A stretch of 64,000 bases of DNA, taken from the NCBI RefSeq assembly GCF_048564905.1, contig NC_132993.1, forward strand, positions 15,399,001 to 15,463,000. The letters are read 5' to 3'. The stretch's first letter is position 1. Each line of letters begins with the position of its first letter. The stretch comes from Vicugna pacos (lineage: Eukaryota > Chordata > Mammalia > Artiodactyla > Camelidae). Below, in pieces: positions 1-12,739 of this stretch. The position numbers and the translations under genes were made by a program. Under the pieces are notes generated by a model. That model searched no databases. It was not told where the DNA came from and saw only the letters and a list, made by a program, of their open reading frames with translations.

Positions 1-1650
1 TAAAGGAGGAGGTATTGGCTTATATAACTTTAAAATATAAATCCATGGATCAACATAGCTGAAGTCAGGTTTTCAAATAACGTTTGTATAATGTCTGCAG
101 GAAATGGTCTCTTGTTTTCCATCTCTCAGCCCGGCTTTCTTTCCCCTGGGTTGACTTAATTTTCAAGCAAGCTTTCCCCATGTGGGAGTAAAGATGGTCC
201 CTGCAGCTCCACGCTTATGGGGACTTAGCACTCAGACTCTGAGAATGAGACAATGCCTTGTTCCTTGTAGTTGTAGCAGAAATCCCAGGAAGGGCTCTCA
301 TTGACTTGGGTTTGGTTGTATTTCCAACCATGAGGCAATCCCTTTGGCCAAGGTAATTTTGTGCTTTGGTTGGCACAATGACAATTTCAGGAATTGTAAG
401 TTACTGGCCTCTGGTCACGCCAACTTGATGTACAGTCTATACTGAAAATAGCTGACGTGCCAGCACCATGCCAACACTCTCCTAAACAGACTGGATTCTC
501 ATAAGACTTCCCGGAGGCAGCTTACAGTGACTAGTTTGGATTTCAAACAACTCTTGAGTAAAACATGGTTTCTATAAAGTATAAATCAGGAGCAGAGCTT
601 ATGAAAAGTAAGTCAGAAGAACTGGCACAACAAACCTGTGTAACTTGAAAGTAATTTCCTATACGAACAAAAATGCAAAGGATTCACCCAAAATTCAATT
701 TCACTGTTTTCAAAAAGTCATAGCTATGAAATGATCAAGTTAAATAAATAATATTAAAGCTTAAAAAGTGGATAAGAAAGATAGAATGGCATAAACAAAG
801 CATGATTAAATAGACAATTTAAAAGATAATGGCAAATGGTAAACTGAGAGTTTTAAGACCAATAAAAATGAATAATGTTAGATAAACGGATATTCTAGAA
901 GAATTAAGTAGCATGAGAATAGTTTAAAAGTAAATATCAATAAAAAGAATACCAGAAAACAAGAAAATAAAATTACAAACATTTCTAGAAATTCAGAAGT
1001 CCTGTGATTAATTCCCTATTGAGAGCAATGCCCTTCTGAGAAGTAAACAGAGTCCCTCGAAGCAGGATGACTAATGGTAGTTTTTCCTGACCTGGAGGTC
1101 ACCGTTGCAGTCTCACGAGGCCTGATATCTCTGGTAAATATCCCTAAACAGATGCAAGTGGTCCCCAGAGTGTCTCACAGTATGGTCTGTAGACCACAGT
1201 TCCGACTACTGACCAAACCAAGATATCCCATCATGGACAACACAACCACAGAAGCCAAGCAGCTTCCTGGCCGGCTGCCTGGGGAGGAAGCACAAGACTC
1301 TCACGGTGAGTCCTCTCAAACTCCAGGTTCCTGGGGGGCTGGATCCCTGTCACGAAGCACAGAGGCTGAGTTGAACTGGCCAGAGCTGAACCCTTCTAAC
1401 CGTAGGGGAAGCGCATGCTAACGACCTGATTAGGCCACCCTTTCATCTCAAAACACTTCACCAACTTGGTTCTCTTCAGCGTACTTCATGGAAAGCATCT
1501 ACCTCAAGCCGGAGAAGCCCAGCCCCTTCAGGTTTTCCGCACCTCAGTGAGAGCAGTGAGCACAGAAGTTGGAGGTGGACCGAGGCCACACACTGGAGTG
1601 AACATTAGCAGGGAGCAGAGCACCACAGTTGGCGAGTGTTTCTCAGTGAG
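1..1650. other. Intergenic, no gene seen
   Basis: AT-rich non-coding DNA. The stretch at about 110-440 reads like a degraded interspersed repeat, but I cannot name its family. A short motif near 1170-1200 looks like a MER5-type terminus. The open frames at 1074-1421 and 1466-1702 have no recognisable domain and are ordinary chance frames. Confidence 0.6.
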
Positions 1651-1795
1651 GCCTGTGGACCTCCTTCCTCAGCATCTCTGGGGGGGCGCCAGTTCAAGGT
1701 GAGATTCCTGGGGCACAACAGAGACCTAATGCATCAGAATCTCTAAGGCGCAGCCCGGAGCCTGCATTCTGAACAAGCACCGAGTGACTGGTGTG
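1651..1795 (+). repeat. MER5A-like hAT-Charlie fragment
   Basis: The order of blocks matches MER5A as I remember it: a GGACC-containing head, CAGCATCTCTGG, a GAGATTC/GGGGC block, then GACCTAATGCATCAGAATCTCT and a closing AACAAGCAC segment. MER5A is a small non-autonomous hAT element. The copy is diverged and carries no coding sequence. Confidence 0.6.
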
Positions 1796-1799
1796 CTCA

Positions 1800-3415
1800 C
1801 CAACACTAGAGACAGACTTCAAGGGCAAGTGGGGTCAGGGAAAACTGGAGTCCATAAGCCAAAATGCCTACTCTGGGCAGGAGCAAGGCTATAAAGCAGA
1901 GACTGTGGGCAAATCTAGCAGCAACAGCAGGGACACGAGACAAGTTCACAGAGCCAGAAAGGTGATGTCAGGGTCTCAGTACACTTTCTGGACTCGAGTA
2001 GCACCTCTTTGGAAAACCGCAGTCTGCCTTCCCCTCCAGGCGTGTCTCGGGAGCTATCAAAGTCATGGTATGCAAACAGATTACAGCTCCTTACTAATTA
2101 AATTGTAAATCTGGTTTCACTTTAAAAAACAAACGAAGACACTAAAAGGCAGGCATCTCAAAGCTAGCTAGAGTCCAGTTGTGTCTTAATCTTGAAAGAA
2201 TACAGCACCCCAATAAAATCTACATCAGAGGGAAAGCAAAAAGTCTGTGAGAGCTGGAGAGGGGAGTTAGCTTGATAGACTGCCGTTAAATGTCACCAGA
2301 ACAAAATGTCCTGAACGGACTCTGAAAGTCTCAGCAACAATCTGAAAGCCTTCTTTCCAAATTTATAGCTTACTCAAAAGGTCGCCCTGCCACAGATCTG
2401 CAATCCTGAGCTCAGTTCTAGATTTATTCTAAAGACCTGGGTCTCTCACACATTTTAAACCATAATGCTAGGTTTCTCAAATCCACTAATTTTAACAGGA
2501 CACAATACTCGAGAGTCACAGATTTCCTGGGAAGCGAACACATCATTCCTTTCCTTTAAGGAAGAAATAGCTACAAATATTGTTTACAAAAGGCATCTCT
2601 GCTTGCCACACCAGTTCACACCAGGGGTTCAAATGACAATGGTCACAAGACCACCTTCCACACAGGCTTCTCACCCAAGTGTCCATTTCTGACGGTGACG
2701 AAGAGGACAGACAGATATTGGACTTGGACTTTATGCACCATCTTCTTTGACCTGGCTTCAGGTCTCCACAGAACATCATCAGGGTAGCTCATGACCTCTC
2801 CTCACACTCACTCACCTTATCCCATGGTGGTGGAGTAATTTCCATGGGTGGTGAGCACTTCGGCCTCATTTCCCCATTCCTCTGCCTGCCTGCGAAGAAC
2901 TTTCGTCTGATCTTCCATGTTCTCGGGGTTGTAAAGAAGTACATTGTTTATAACTGGTTAGGTGGGCCTCCCTAATTCTGAGATAAGAAACCAAGAAGTT
3001 CAGTATTACCAGAAGTCTACTAGTAAAGGGGATATTTGGAATTCCATCCACCTTATTCTTTCTCTCTCTCTATCTCTCAACTGGTTCAGAAGTCCATAGA
3101 AAGGAAAGTAGAATAGTGTATTAGCTGCCTTCAAATCTCCAACATTTGGCTTCTACTTTCAATTTAGGAAAAAACATAAACCCCTCTCATCAGAGAAATC
3201 GAGGGCTCCCCTCAGCCCGACGCCTCTGGTTCAGGCTGAGGGGAGAACAGCTTCCCAACATGGCTTCAATACATATATTTCAGAGTGGTTGTTGAGAGGA
3301 AGCCAAAAACAAACCAAAAGCATCAGTTTCACAGGATGTAACATATGTGTATAGGGAAGGAGAACCATTGGATTGTAGGCACCATTGCTCTGTGATCCAC
3401 ACTCCATTTCTAGTT
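1800..3415. other. Intergenic, nothing assigned
   Basis: I see no gene and no repeat I can name. A short CT-rich run lies at 3056-3077. The small open frames on both strands have no recognisable domain. Confidence 0.5.
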
Positions 3416-3419
3416 TTAA

Positions 3420-3745
3420 GTGGACAAAGTACATGTCCTGTTTGCCACTTCCACAACGTTCACTATTTTCTCACCTGTATGCCTTTGCACAGCTATCCCC
3501 TCTGGAGTAGCTTCTCTCCAGGCTTGTTTCAAATTTCACTTCCTCCTGACCTTTTCAGACAGAGTAAGATGCTTATTTGTGATACTGTGACATCTCATTT
3601 CTGCCTCTGTGAATTGATATTGTTACTCCTCCTGTGCCATCTCCCTCCTCTCAACCCGTACCCGATTAGACTGAGAACTCTGGAAAGTAGAAACTGCCTT
3701 CTGCATAATCTCTATAATCTCTAGCGCCTGGCATGTGGTCACACA
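3420..3745 (+). repeat. L2 LINE 3' fragment
   Basis: The sequence follows the L2 3' end: a 'GCCTTTGCACAGCT' block, then CTTCTCTCCAGGC and TTCACTTCCTCC, and finally the 'GACTGAGAACTCTGGAAAG' and 'TAGCGCCTGGCATGTGGTC' segments. It is an old, diverged LINE2 relic with no usable open frame. Boundaries are approximate. Confidence 0.65.
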
Positions 3746-3755
3746 TAACACATAT

Positions 3756-3890
3756 GTGAAGAGAGAGGCAGATGGAGAAAAAGAAGAGACAGAAGACAGA
3801 CAGATGCAGATAAAAAGAGTCAGAAGAGAGAAGGAGAGAAATAGGAGTGAAGACACAGAAAGAGAAACAAAAAAGGGAGGAGAAGCCATG
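3756..3890 (+). repeat. Purine-rich low-complexity tract
   Basis: A degenerate GA/GAA-rich stretch of about 135 bases, nearly all purine on the + strand. The 106-residue minus-strand open frame across it (Leu/Ser/Phe rich) is a composition artefact. Confidence 0.8.
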
Positions 3891-3899
3891 GTGGGGAAA

Positions 3900-4880
3900 A
3901 AAAAATGAAGAAAAATGATTAACTCATAAACATAACTACACAACTCCCTACTCCTACAAAAATATCTGCTAATTCTTGCGGAATTCTGAAGATGCCTATC
4001 AATGGGAGAAAACTAGGTAGAGCAACCAGGTACCAGGGCAAATGGAAATGGCTAAGAAGTCATTGCTTTGAAAAACTATCTACTGGCTGAAAGTATTCAC
4101 GCATCCTCCCACGCATGGAAGCTTTCTGCTTCAACTGTGTTGTGAATAAATGACTTATCTGCTTGCTAATGGCATTTCCCAATCCTTCTTTACTTGTCTC
4201 ATTATTTAAATAAAGAAGAAAAGAGTTTAAATTGATTCATTTTTAATTTCGCCTCTAAACCACACGGCCTGGCTGTGGGACTTCTAGATCATTTCAACCT
4301 TAATATAAGGTATTTTTTCAGTAGGCATGCCATAAATCTGCAAGATGAACTGTGATTCACTCCTGTAGGTGTTAGTATGTGGTTATGTAAGCATTGCCAA
4401 TAATGAAAAAAAATTACTAGAAATTATGACAAAAGACAAATAAAAGCAACAAGATCTATCAAACTGTTATATCCCCATATTATAATACAGGATGGTCTGT
4501 GGATAAAGTAATTTATGACAGCCAGGAAGCAAATCAATATTTTTTAGATGATGATCTCGCAAATCATCATGTACCAAAGAGAAAAAAGCAATGAACAAAA
4601 CACAGCCATATAAATAGAAGTAACCAATTAGAGGTCCTCCTTTTACACTGCTTCCTCCAATGAGTTGGATTATTTCTTCACAAAGTAAGGAGGCCTGTGA
4701 TATATACACAGTATTTCCTGTGTCTACCGTAGTCTGTCTATACTAGACTGTCAAGTCCTAGTGGTCAGGGACCAAAGTGATTCTTTGGTCAGCATTTAGG
4801 ACAAGAGCACTTGTCAATAGGCTTTTATGTATCATTCTGGTGGGACTGGTGGTTTTGTTTTAAGGGTACTGTTTTTCTGT
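3900..4880. other. Intergenic, AT-rich
   Basis: No gene seen. A short segment at about 4730-4830 (GACTGTCAAGTCC, then GGTCAGGGACCAAAG) resembles part of an L2 3' end in + orientation but is too short to be sure. Confidence 0.5.
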
Positions 4881-4889
4881 TTTGTTTCC

Positions 4890-5010
4890 AACTGCATGCA
4901 ACCAACATTTACCCAGCACCTTCTCTTTGGCAAATACTGTGCTAAGACCTGAAAAAAATGTTTTAAAAATAATAACAAGGCTCAGGCCCTATATTCAAGA
5001 ACTCAGCGTC
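4890..5010 (-). repeat. L2 LINE 3' end fragment
   Basis: Read on the + strand this is the reverse complement of an L2 terminus: AACATTTACCCAGCACCTT, then a CTGTGCTAAG block and 'CAGGCCCTATATTCAAGAAC'. Strongly diverged; boundaries approximate. Confidence 0.5.
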
Positions 5011-5099
5011 AGGGGATTGATACAGATAGTGTCTTCTACTAGCGTGTTCCCCATGGTTCCCCCAGGAAATTTAACACAGAGCAAGCACAGAGATGCAGT

Positions 5100-5455
5100 C
5101 TGCCATCCTCCACCTCTCACTTTCCCATCCAGGGTGTCTCCTTCGATTTATTCCACTCCTCCAACACCTATTTTATTTGCCTCTGTGTCAATACCATATG
5201 TCTACTTACAATATCCTCTAAGCAGATCATAGGTGTTTTGAGTACAAAAATAGGTCTTACTTGTTTTGAAGTCATCCAGAGCGAGGAGCCCAGTGCCTAG
5301 AACTAATAAGCTGTTTTGTCTTATCTCCCTAATGGCACCAAGTTCTTTGAAGACATGAACTATATCTGATATTTTTGATGATAGCAAAATACTCCAGCAT
5401 AGTACAAATTCCATTGTACACTCTTAAGAGATACTTGTTGAATGAACAAACAGGG
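5100..5455 (+). repeat. L2 LINE 3' end
   Basis: An L2 3' end in sense orientation: GAGCCCAGTGCCTAGAAC near 5285 and the hallmark terminal TACTTGTTGAATGAACAAAC at about 5430. It is a non-coding fossil. Confidence 0.65.
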
Positions 5456-5459
5456 ACAT

Positions 5460-6780
5460 GACCTACTCAGAGCAGAAGCGCTTCCCTCTGCTAGCCTAAT
5501 CTTGTTCTCTTTGGCTTTGGAATTTAGTTCTGCTATTTTGTTCATTCCTGTAAGAATGGTTTTATCTATCTCAATGTATGTTATAAAAATGAAATACTTT
5601 GAAATGCCCTGCACAGTTCTTGGCACTTAGACAGTGTTCCAGCAATGGTAGACGTTATGTAATGTAACTCTCAAGACTAGAAGATTAACCTCAGGATGAA
5701 GGAAGACCCCCTAACTCTTTGAGGGTTGAAAGAAATCGAACCCTCATGCTCTGGCCTTAAAGATGTCTTCGCCATCAAGAACACTTGATTTGTCAGATTT
5801 ATATGTGGAAACTAAAGGAATTTCCCAGGGTCTGTGAGAGATCATGGCAAACAGTGGTTTTTAGCTTAAGGGGCATGAATGGACTTCAGTCAGTCCATAA
5901 ACTCATAAATGAACATCCAAAATGTGTGTACAGGCAGGTGGATGCACTTTTCTACCATATGATCACATAGCTCAGGTTAGATGTTCAAAGGAATCAGTAG
6001 CTCATAGTAGAATTAAGAACTCCTGCTATTGAATAACCTTAGGGTAAAGTCTGCTTTTCTTTAAAAATCACTGAAGAGAAATTTCTTCATCAATTGACAT
6101 GTCCAGGAAGATCTTTGCACCTACGGTGAATATCTTTATAAAATATATAAAAAATACTTTATAAAATCAAAAAATTAATGATTTAGATCAACAGAGAACT
6201 GAGAAAGAAGAGGAATATCTGATATCCAGAGGCACAAAATAGCAATATGCCCTGTGAAAAAACAAGGACCAACGACTAAAACCTGACACAGGCTCACTTC
6301 AACACCTGGGCTTGAAATATATTAGAAAGAAACATCATAGCACTTAACAAGTTTCTACCTCCTCTCCATCTTCATTGGGAGAAAAATAAACGGAAGTTTA
6401 GCAATTACAAAAATCAGCAGAGTTTTGTTAGTTCTACAAGAAATTCCAAGGAAAACATATTTCTTTTTTAATAAAATATACCACCAGCCGCCAAAAGGTG
6501 ATACAAGGGACATTTTGTGGCAGTATCAGGATATTGTTTCATGGGGCCAGCTCCCCAAGACTGATTTCAACCATCTCAAGTTTCAGAGGCTCCTAAAACA
6601 CCACAGTTACACGTATTCTTCTATTAGTTTTACTATTTATAAAACTACCCAACTATTTCCATAACTAAAATTTTACCACTGCTTTTAATGCCATTCAAAT
6701 GATCAGAAAATGCCTCCCCTACAGAAAGGGAAGGATTGCTGAGCTTCTGCCTTTATATAAACTAATTTCTCCAAATGTCT
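5460..6780. other. Intergenic, nothing assigned
   Basis: AT-rich sequence with short frames on both strands and no recognisable protein. I could not name any repeat here. Confidence 0.5.
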
Positions 6781-6784
6781 TGTC

Positions 6785-7285
6785 TATTCATAAAGCAAAT
6801 TGAGTCAGGCACTGTCATAGAAGTAGAAAAGCAAATGAGATGACATTGACCCTGACATCAGGGAGAAAAAGTTAAGGGGGAAAATAGTCAAATAAATAAA
6901 ATAGCTTAATAATATGGTTCAAGCCATTATGGAAAAAAGCAACAGGTTTACATTTAGAATCACAAAGGGAACCTTCTATTAGACAGTCAAGGAAGACCTT
7001 TCTAAAGAAATGTCACTTAAACTGAGACTAAAAGAGGAAAAAGAAAAAGAGAATCTAAGTTTGAGAAAATAGCACACGCAGAGACTAAGAAGCAGGGAAG
7101 ACCATGGCATTTTTGAGCAAGGGAAAAGTATGGTGAATTCCATTCACCAAAGAGGAGAAAGGCAAGTTATTTGGTTGGAAAAGAAGAGATGGGACCATGC
7201 AAGTCCTGGAGGCTGTGGTTAGGAGTTTAGACTTTGTTCCAGCTGTAACTGCAAGTCACTGAAGGTCTCTTTAAGTGAGGCTTGG
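6785..7285 (-). repeat. L2 LINE 3' region
   Basis: On the + strand it reads as reverse-complement L2: GTCAGGCACTGTCATAGAAG, then a CAGTCAAGGAAGACC block, GTCACTTAAACTGAGACT, and a late 'CAGGGAAGACCATGG..CAAG' segment followed by GTTAGGAGTTTAGACTTTGT. The order matches L2 minus-strand copies. Confidence 0.65.
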
Positions 7286-7289
7286 CTTC

Positions 7290-8715
7290 GTCCATGAGTA
7301 GACAAACCGATCGGTTAGGGCCCTTTTGGTTAAAGATCGTAGAAAACAACCTGAACAAACTTGAGCAAAAATATGGAGAATTTAACAACACAGAGGTGAC
7401 TGAAGGGACGCGGGACTGGAATCAGCCAGGCCTGAGAATGGCTGGAGCTGAGAAGTAGGAAGTCACAAGCAACAGGGGTTCCTCTCTCTGCATCTCTCCT
7501 TGCTACTTCTCTCGGCAGCCTGCTTTGCTATTTTCCTTGCCGCAGCAGCCCCTCTGATGCTCTGTGTGTTTGGCATTGCCATCCCTCCCAAGTTCAGAGA
7601 CTCCTTCTCTGTGCCTCAATTCCACATTCCTGGGGAGGGGACGCTGGCTCAACCTGAACCAGGGATGCATGCCTTGTCTGATCAACTGAGGCCAGGGAAG
7701 CAGTGTTCTCTTGTATAAAATGGCTGCCAGGAAGGTGCTCTGAGCTGGGCACACACTCCAAAAAGATGCTGCTGTATCTAACATGAAGCTTTTCATCACC
7801 TTGATTATAATATTCCCTGGATTCTAAGACATCATCCATTGTAAAAAGCATCAATTACTGACAACTATTCAGAAAAAGGAAACACCATGTTAAATATATA
7901 TATATTTTTGAGTCTATAAAAATTTGTATTTGTTCATATAATCACATACCATTCTCTTCTCCAGAATCAGTATGACCGTCAAAATTTGACACTAAGCTTC
8001 ATTTACAAAGTACAAAAATAACTCTGAGTCACTCTTGGATCATAATGATATTCTAATTTTTATTACCTAAGTCCATTGCCTTGACAGATGTAGCAATTTT
8101 GGGATTGGTTATATAATTTAAAACTATATCAAAGAATCTGGAATTTTGTCTAAATTTCTGTTTTGATTATATTTATAGGATTTTTTAATTGACTTACATA
8201 TCACTGGAATTTAAAGTGCTTTTCTTGAAAGTCAGCTAAAAGCTTTCCTCTAATGTTCTGAGCGTGAGTGATAGACCTTCATAAAATTGATTATAGGGCA
8301 TGTTTCTCCTAGCTTTGAAAATTCTCAGATGTATTATGAAAAACTTGACCTTCTCTGATGTCTTTAATTGCATTGCCTGACGTGTAAAAGGCAGTCTTCT
8401 ATTGAAACAATAATTTTGTGTTTCTAAGCTGCACTATGGTACAAGCTTGTTTAAAAATATTTTTGTTGATTCTTACAATTACACTTCCAAATTTAATTTA
8501 AATATTATAGCACCTGTACTTCTACCAATGGTACTAACTCAACTGGGGTGAATATCTACCTTTAATACCTGGTGAAGTTGGCACATGAACATGGCCAAGC
8601 GATGGTAACTTGTCAGGGTCTCTGGCTAGCACCTGGAGTCTCTTTAGAAAGGTTTTAAGACACACTCTAATTTCAGAAATGCCAAAATGTGGGAAATGTA
8701 CCTCTTGCTATCAAG
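7290..8715. other. Intergenic, possible unnamed repeat at about 7320-7740
   Basis: The stretch 7320-7740 resembles an interspersed repeat and may be related to the one at 30705-31110, but I cannot assign a family. It contains the overlapping short frames 7500-7718 (+) and 7503-7854 (-), neither of which looks like a known protein. The rest is AT-rich and featureless. Confidence 0.35.
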
Positions 8716-8719
8716 CAAG

Positions 8720-8955
8720 TATATAGTATTCTTTCACTGAGATTTAATATGTGGTAGACCTTTTAAACTAAGTTCTTCACATGGTTTAATTCCCATAACA
8801 ATTTAGGAAGCTACAGCTCTTATGCCCATTTTACAAAGGTTGTAAGGTTGAAGTTGTAAGGTTATTTCCTGAAAATGACAGAGCTAGAAAATAAGCCAGG
8901 ATTTGAGGCCAGCCTATCTAATTCCAAATCCCATGTGTTTCATCAGTGTATCAAA
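8720..8955 (-). repeat. MIR SINE
   Basis: The reverse-complement MIR core is readable: GCCCATTTTACAAAGGTTG, GACAGAGCTAGAAAATAAG, and CCAGGATTTGAGGCCAG. This is an ancient tRNA-derived SINE present across mammals. Confidence 0.65.
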
Positions 8956-8959
8956 ATGC

Positions 8960-10290
8960 TTCCTAATTAATAGTGCAGTAGCCAGCAAAAGTCATTAAGA
9001 TTAATTAATAAGAATCAATTTATCTCAGTATCATTTTATTAACTCTTTTTCCAAGAAATGTGGCCAGGCCACTGAGTAGCTATCGCATACATCAATATTA
9101 TTTCTGGTACCAAGCTGGATAAATCACAACTCACACATTCTTGGTTCTCCCATATTTAAATTCATGGAACCATTTCAAATGATAAGAATGAATGGAAAAC
9201 AACTTGCAGTTAAGCTTTTGTGAGGCACTCAGCTCTTTCCCTCAGCTTCCCTAGTGCAAATGGAAGACACAGGGAACACCCGAGCAGATGCTTGAGCTGG
9301 TCCAGGACAGCGCCATCCTCACTCACCATCACTTTCACAGGAAGGAGACAGAGCAGATGAGCATCAGAAGGCCCCTGCCCCTTTCATGTCAAGATTCTGC
9401 CTCTGGGAATGGTACCAAGGGATGGAGTGTAGGACAGCAAGATGTCAGTCACTCCGAAGTGTCAGAGGACAAGCCAGGCACAGCAGCTCTTCTTAGGAAC
9501 ATTGATATCTAGCAGCCTATTTCCTTTATCAGGAAACTGTGACTCTCCCTCATCCTGACCTGCCAGGATTGGGGGTGAAGGGCCTCATTCTAGTCACAGC
9601 CAATAGCAAACGACTTGCCTAATGAGTAAAAGTGAATGAATAAAGCTTACAATTTATATTATAATTACAGCACAAGGAACATTTGCAATCCACAAGCAGT
9701 AACTATTTAGGGCACCAGAGGGCTCATAAGGTTCCTTGCCTGATTCTGGGAAACCCACCCTAGAAAGCCTCATTGACTTTCTAAAGGCTGTGGGGTTTTT
9801 TTTTAATAGATTACTTAATGAACTGAAGAAACACATTATTATCATTTAGAGAACCTTTACGTGTGGGCTTTAAATGCGTTTGCCTGGTTTCTTGTTTCCT
9901 TCTATGACTTGCAGGCTCAGGGATTGCTCTAATTCCCCATTTTTACGGTTTCCTCCCCTTTGACTTTTCCATTTCCCTGCAGCTAGTCATGCTCATCCAT
10001 ATGGCTTTTAGGTTAAAATTGCCACTCTGGTTGATTTATTGTTTTCTTTCTTTCATTAATTTTTTTTCACTCATTTGTGCTACAAACATGTGTTGAGTCT
10101 CTACCATGTCTTAAGTATGTTTATCCATGTTACTGACTCACTGGGAACATTGAAATCAGTTCAAACAAATGCAAGCTTTATTTAATAACAGATAGAATAT
10201 TCAGTTCTCTTCCCCGGAATCACAATTGGCTTCTGAGTTGCCTTGGGGCCTCTTTAGAATAGAATCTAGATCTGCCCCTCCTTGTGGCAT
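8960..10290. other. Intergenic, nothing assigned
   Basis: No gene and no clear repeat. The open frame at 9288-9512 has no known domain. Confidence 0.5.
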
Positions 10291-10299
10291 CATCCAGGC

Positions 10300-10500
10300 T
10301 ATTCCAGGGTTGGGGGGACCTTGGTAGGTAGAGGAAGATCGTAGATTTTGGCATTGGTCAAATCTGGTCCAAATTCTATATCACTTACCAGGTGTGAGAC
10401 CAGAAATAAGTTTGATGAGTTATCCAAGTCTCCGTTTCCTTGTTTACTAAACTGTTCAGTCACATTTATCTCCAGGGTAGTTTGAAGAAGCAGAGTACTG
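10300..10500 (+). repeat. MIR-like SINE
   Basis: ATCACTTACCAGGTGTGAGAC followed by AGTCTCCGTTTCCTTG and TTACTAAACTG follows the MIR sense core (TGTGACC...TCAGTTTCCTCATCTGTAAAATG), but with heavy divergence. Confidence 0.5.
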
Positions 10501-10589
10501 TGAGTAAAGTAATGCAAATGAAGAGTCAGTAAATGTTGCATCTCCAAGGCCATACCCCTTTCTTATTTACATATTCCTTTTACTTACTT

Positions 10590-10735
10590 TGTGCTATGAA
10601 TTCATTCTTTGTGAGTCTCTGCTCTCTGCCAGGCACTGGGCCAGTCTCTGAGGACACAGTGGGAAGCAAAACTGACAATACGAACATCCCATGGTGCTTA
10701 TTGTCTGGTGAAAAGGATAAACTCTAAATAAATTA
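10590..10735 (-). repeat. L2 LINE 3' terminal fragment
   Basis: GAATTCATTC, CTGCCAGGCACTGGGCCAGT and the GAGGACACAGTGGGAAGCAA block, then TGGTGCTTATTGTCTGGTG, are the reverse complement of the L2 3' terminus in the expected order. Confidence 0.65.
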
Positions 10736-10739
10736 AGAA

Positions 10740-12285
10740 AAAAAATTTTTTTTTCTTCTAAAACAGTGCAGAAAAGAATGACAGCTGCAGGAGTTCTAAG
10801 TAGGAAGGTCTTACAGGCAAGCTGGATGGAACAGAGACCTGCCTTAAGGCTTTGTTCGCAGGGCCAGCTAGCTTTTTACTAAGATCTCTGTACTGGCGTT
10901 GGGAGTGGGCATGCTGGTGGAAGGAAAGCCCCCTGCCCACTGCACCCGTCAGCCCACCCCGCAGAGAAGTCCTCCTTCCACTTAGGCCTCAGTGCTCTCA
11001 GCTGCTACAGGCCGCCCCGTGCACAGCCAGCTTCTAGTGGCCCTCACTTGGGAACCAGGTGAAAAGAAGGCTCCACTGCTTCCCACATCCTTGTCCAGAG
11101 CCCCCAGCTCTCCTTCCAAACTGGCTTCCAGGGAGGCAGCTAACTGCTCTGCTGGAAGAGCTTTCCTGCCTGGCTCTGGATGTTGAGACCTCTTAAGCCG
11201 GCTTCCTTCAACAAGCTTAGTCGCTGGATTCTTTTCCTTCCACTCACATGCCCATGGCTTACAAGCCACTCATTCTTCATTCAATATTGGTAACAGATCT
11301 ACTTTTTATTTCCTTTGTGTTGAATTTTCCAATTTGGAAGTGAACTAATTTGGGGGATATATAATATCTGTTTAGTGGGTTTTTTAGGCCACATTTCACA
11401 TATATTATCTCATTTAACTCTTAGGACAACCCTCAGTGTAGGCGTTATTATTTTTATTACAAAGATTAAAAAAACCAAATCTCAGATTAGTATGTAGGAG
11501 TCTTCAGTGCCAAAGGCTGTTCCCATTACCCCAGTATTGAAGAATTACTACAGATATTCTGCAAACAAATTCGTAAATATAATAGGATACAAAGACAGTG
11601 TGTGCAATGGCCAACTGATGCCTTTATTTTTCATTTGTTAAATATTTGGTTCTAAGCACTCAGGCATCTTCTGTTCTATGGCGAGGACTTGAGTCTAAAT
11701 TTTGAAAAGCAGTATCTCAACTAATTCATCCCTTTCAAGGGGCTATTTACGAGTATATTTTCTTAAGCATCAGGAGGCCAGGGGACTTTATAAAAGTAAC
11801 AGAGGACCAAGTTTACTATATACATCAATTCCTTGCGTCTGTATAGTATTTATTTACCGACAAAGCCGTTTGCCCCCAGTGTCAGCACTATATCTTCAGT
11901 ATAGCTTTTGAAGCGAATTGTAGTCTCCTCTGACTCATACGTCACCAAAAAAATTACTAGCAAAGATCCAATTCTCAATTACAAGCACAAAATAGTCCTA
12001 CATTTTAACCTACATCAAGCCCAAATAATTCAACAGCTGTTCTCTGACACTGATGTATTTCAGCAGGATGGGAGCAGTCATTAGAAGACCTTGCCAGGTC
12101 CCCTAATACAATATTATTAGGATGTATTTTTCTTTTAGATCTTCAACTTTTGCCTTCACATCATAATATCAATAGTGACCAGATTTAAAGCAGATTTTTT
12201 TAAGCAGGTATGCGTAAATTTGAAACTGACACTTCACCATCAAGATGGGAAAACTTTAGTAAACTGGCCAAGAAAATTCCCCTAA
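10740..12285. other. Intergenic, nothing coding
   Basis: A somewhat GC-richer patch at 10980-11190 gives overlapping open frames of 60-95 residues on both strands, which is typical of composition and not of a gene. A weak MIR/L2-like segment lies at about 11390-11500. No other feature is supported. Confidence 0.5.
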
Positions 12286-12286
12286 T

Positions 12287-12736
12287 TGTGTCAGTCAGGT
12301 TTCTTGCGGCAGCCAGCCTACTGCTTTATTCTCATCCACCCTAGTGAATACCCAACGATACAGCATTTCCTAAATGTCACATTCTGCTCAGGATGCTTTT
12401 ACAATGCTATAGACTGGGTAGCTGAAAGAACAGACGTTGGGAAGTCCAAGATCAGGAGCTGGCATGGTCAGGTTCCGGTGAGAGCTGTCTTCCTGGCTTA
12501 CAGATGGCTACCTTCTTGCTGTGTCCTTCCATGGCAGAAAGAAAGAACATGGTCTCTTATTGGGCATTAATTCCATCATGAAGACTTGACTCTCATGACC
12601 TCATCTAAACCTAATCACTTCCCCAAAGTGACCTCGTCTAAAACTGATCACTTCCCTACCTCCAGATGCCATCACATAGGGGTTTAGGGCTTCAACACAT
12701 GAATTTAAAGAGGACATAAGTATTCAGTTCATAACA
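12287..12736 (-). mobile_element. MLT1-type MaLR LTR (fossil)
   Basis: Read on the minus strand, it starts TGTTATGAACTGAATA and continues with the MLT1 blocks TTGAAGCCCTAAACCCC and GATGAGGTCATGAGAG. It also has AGCCAGGAAGACAGCTC and GGACTTCCCAACG. The + strand left end TGTGTCAGTCAGG corresponds to the MLT1 3' end. The family is MaLR, an old mammalian ERVL-related LTR group. It is a broken fossil. I do not see matching 5-bp duplications at these ends. Confidence 0.75.
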
Positions 12737-12739
12737 ATG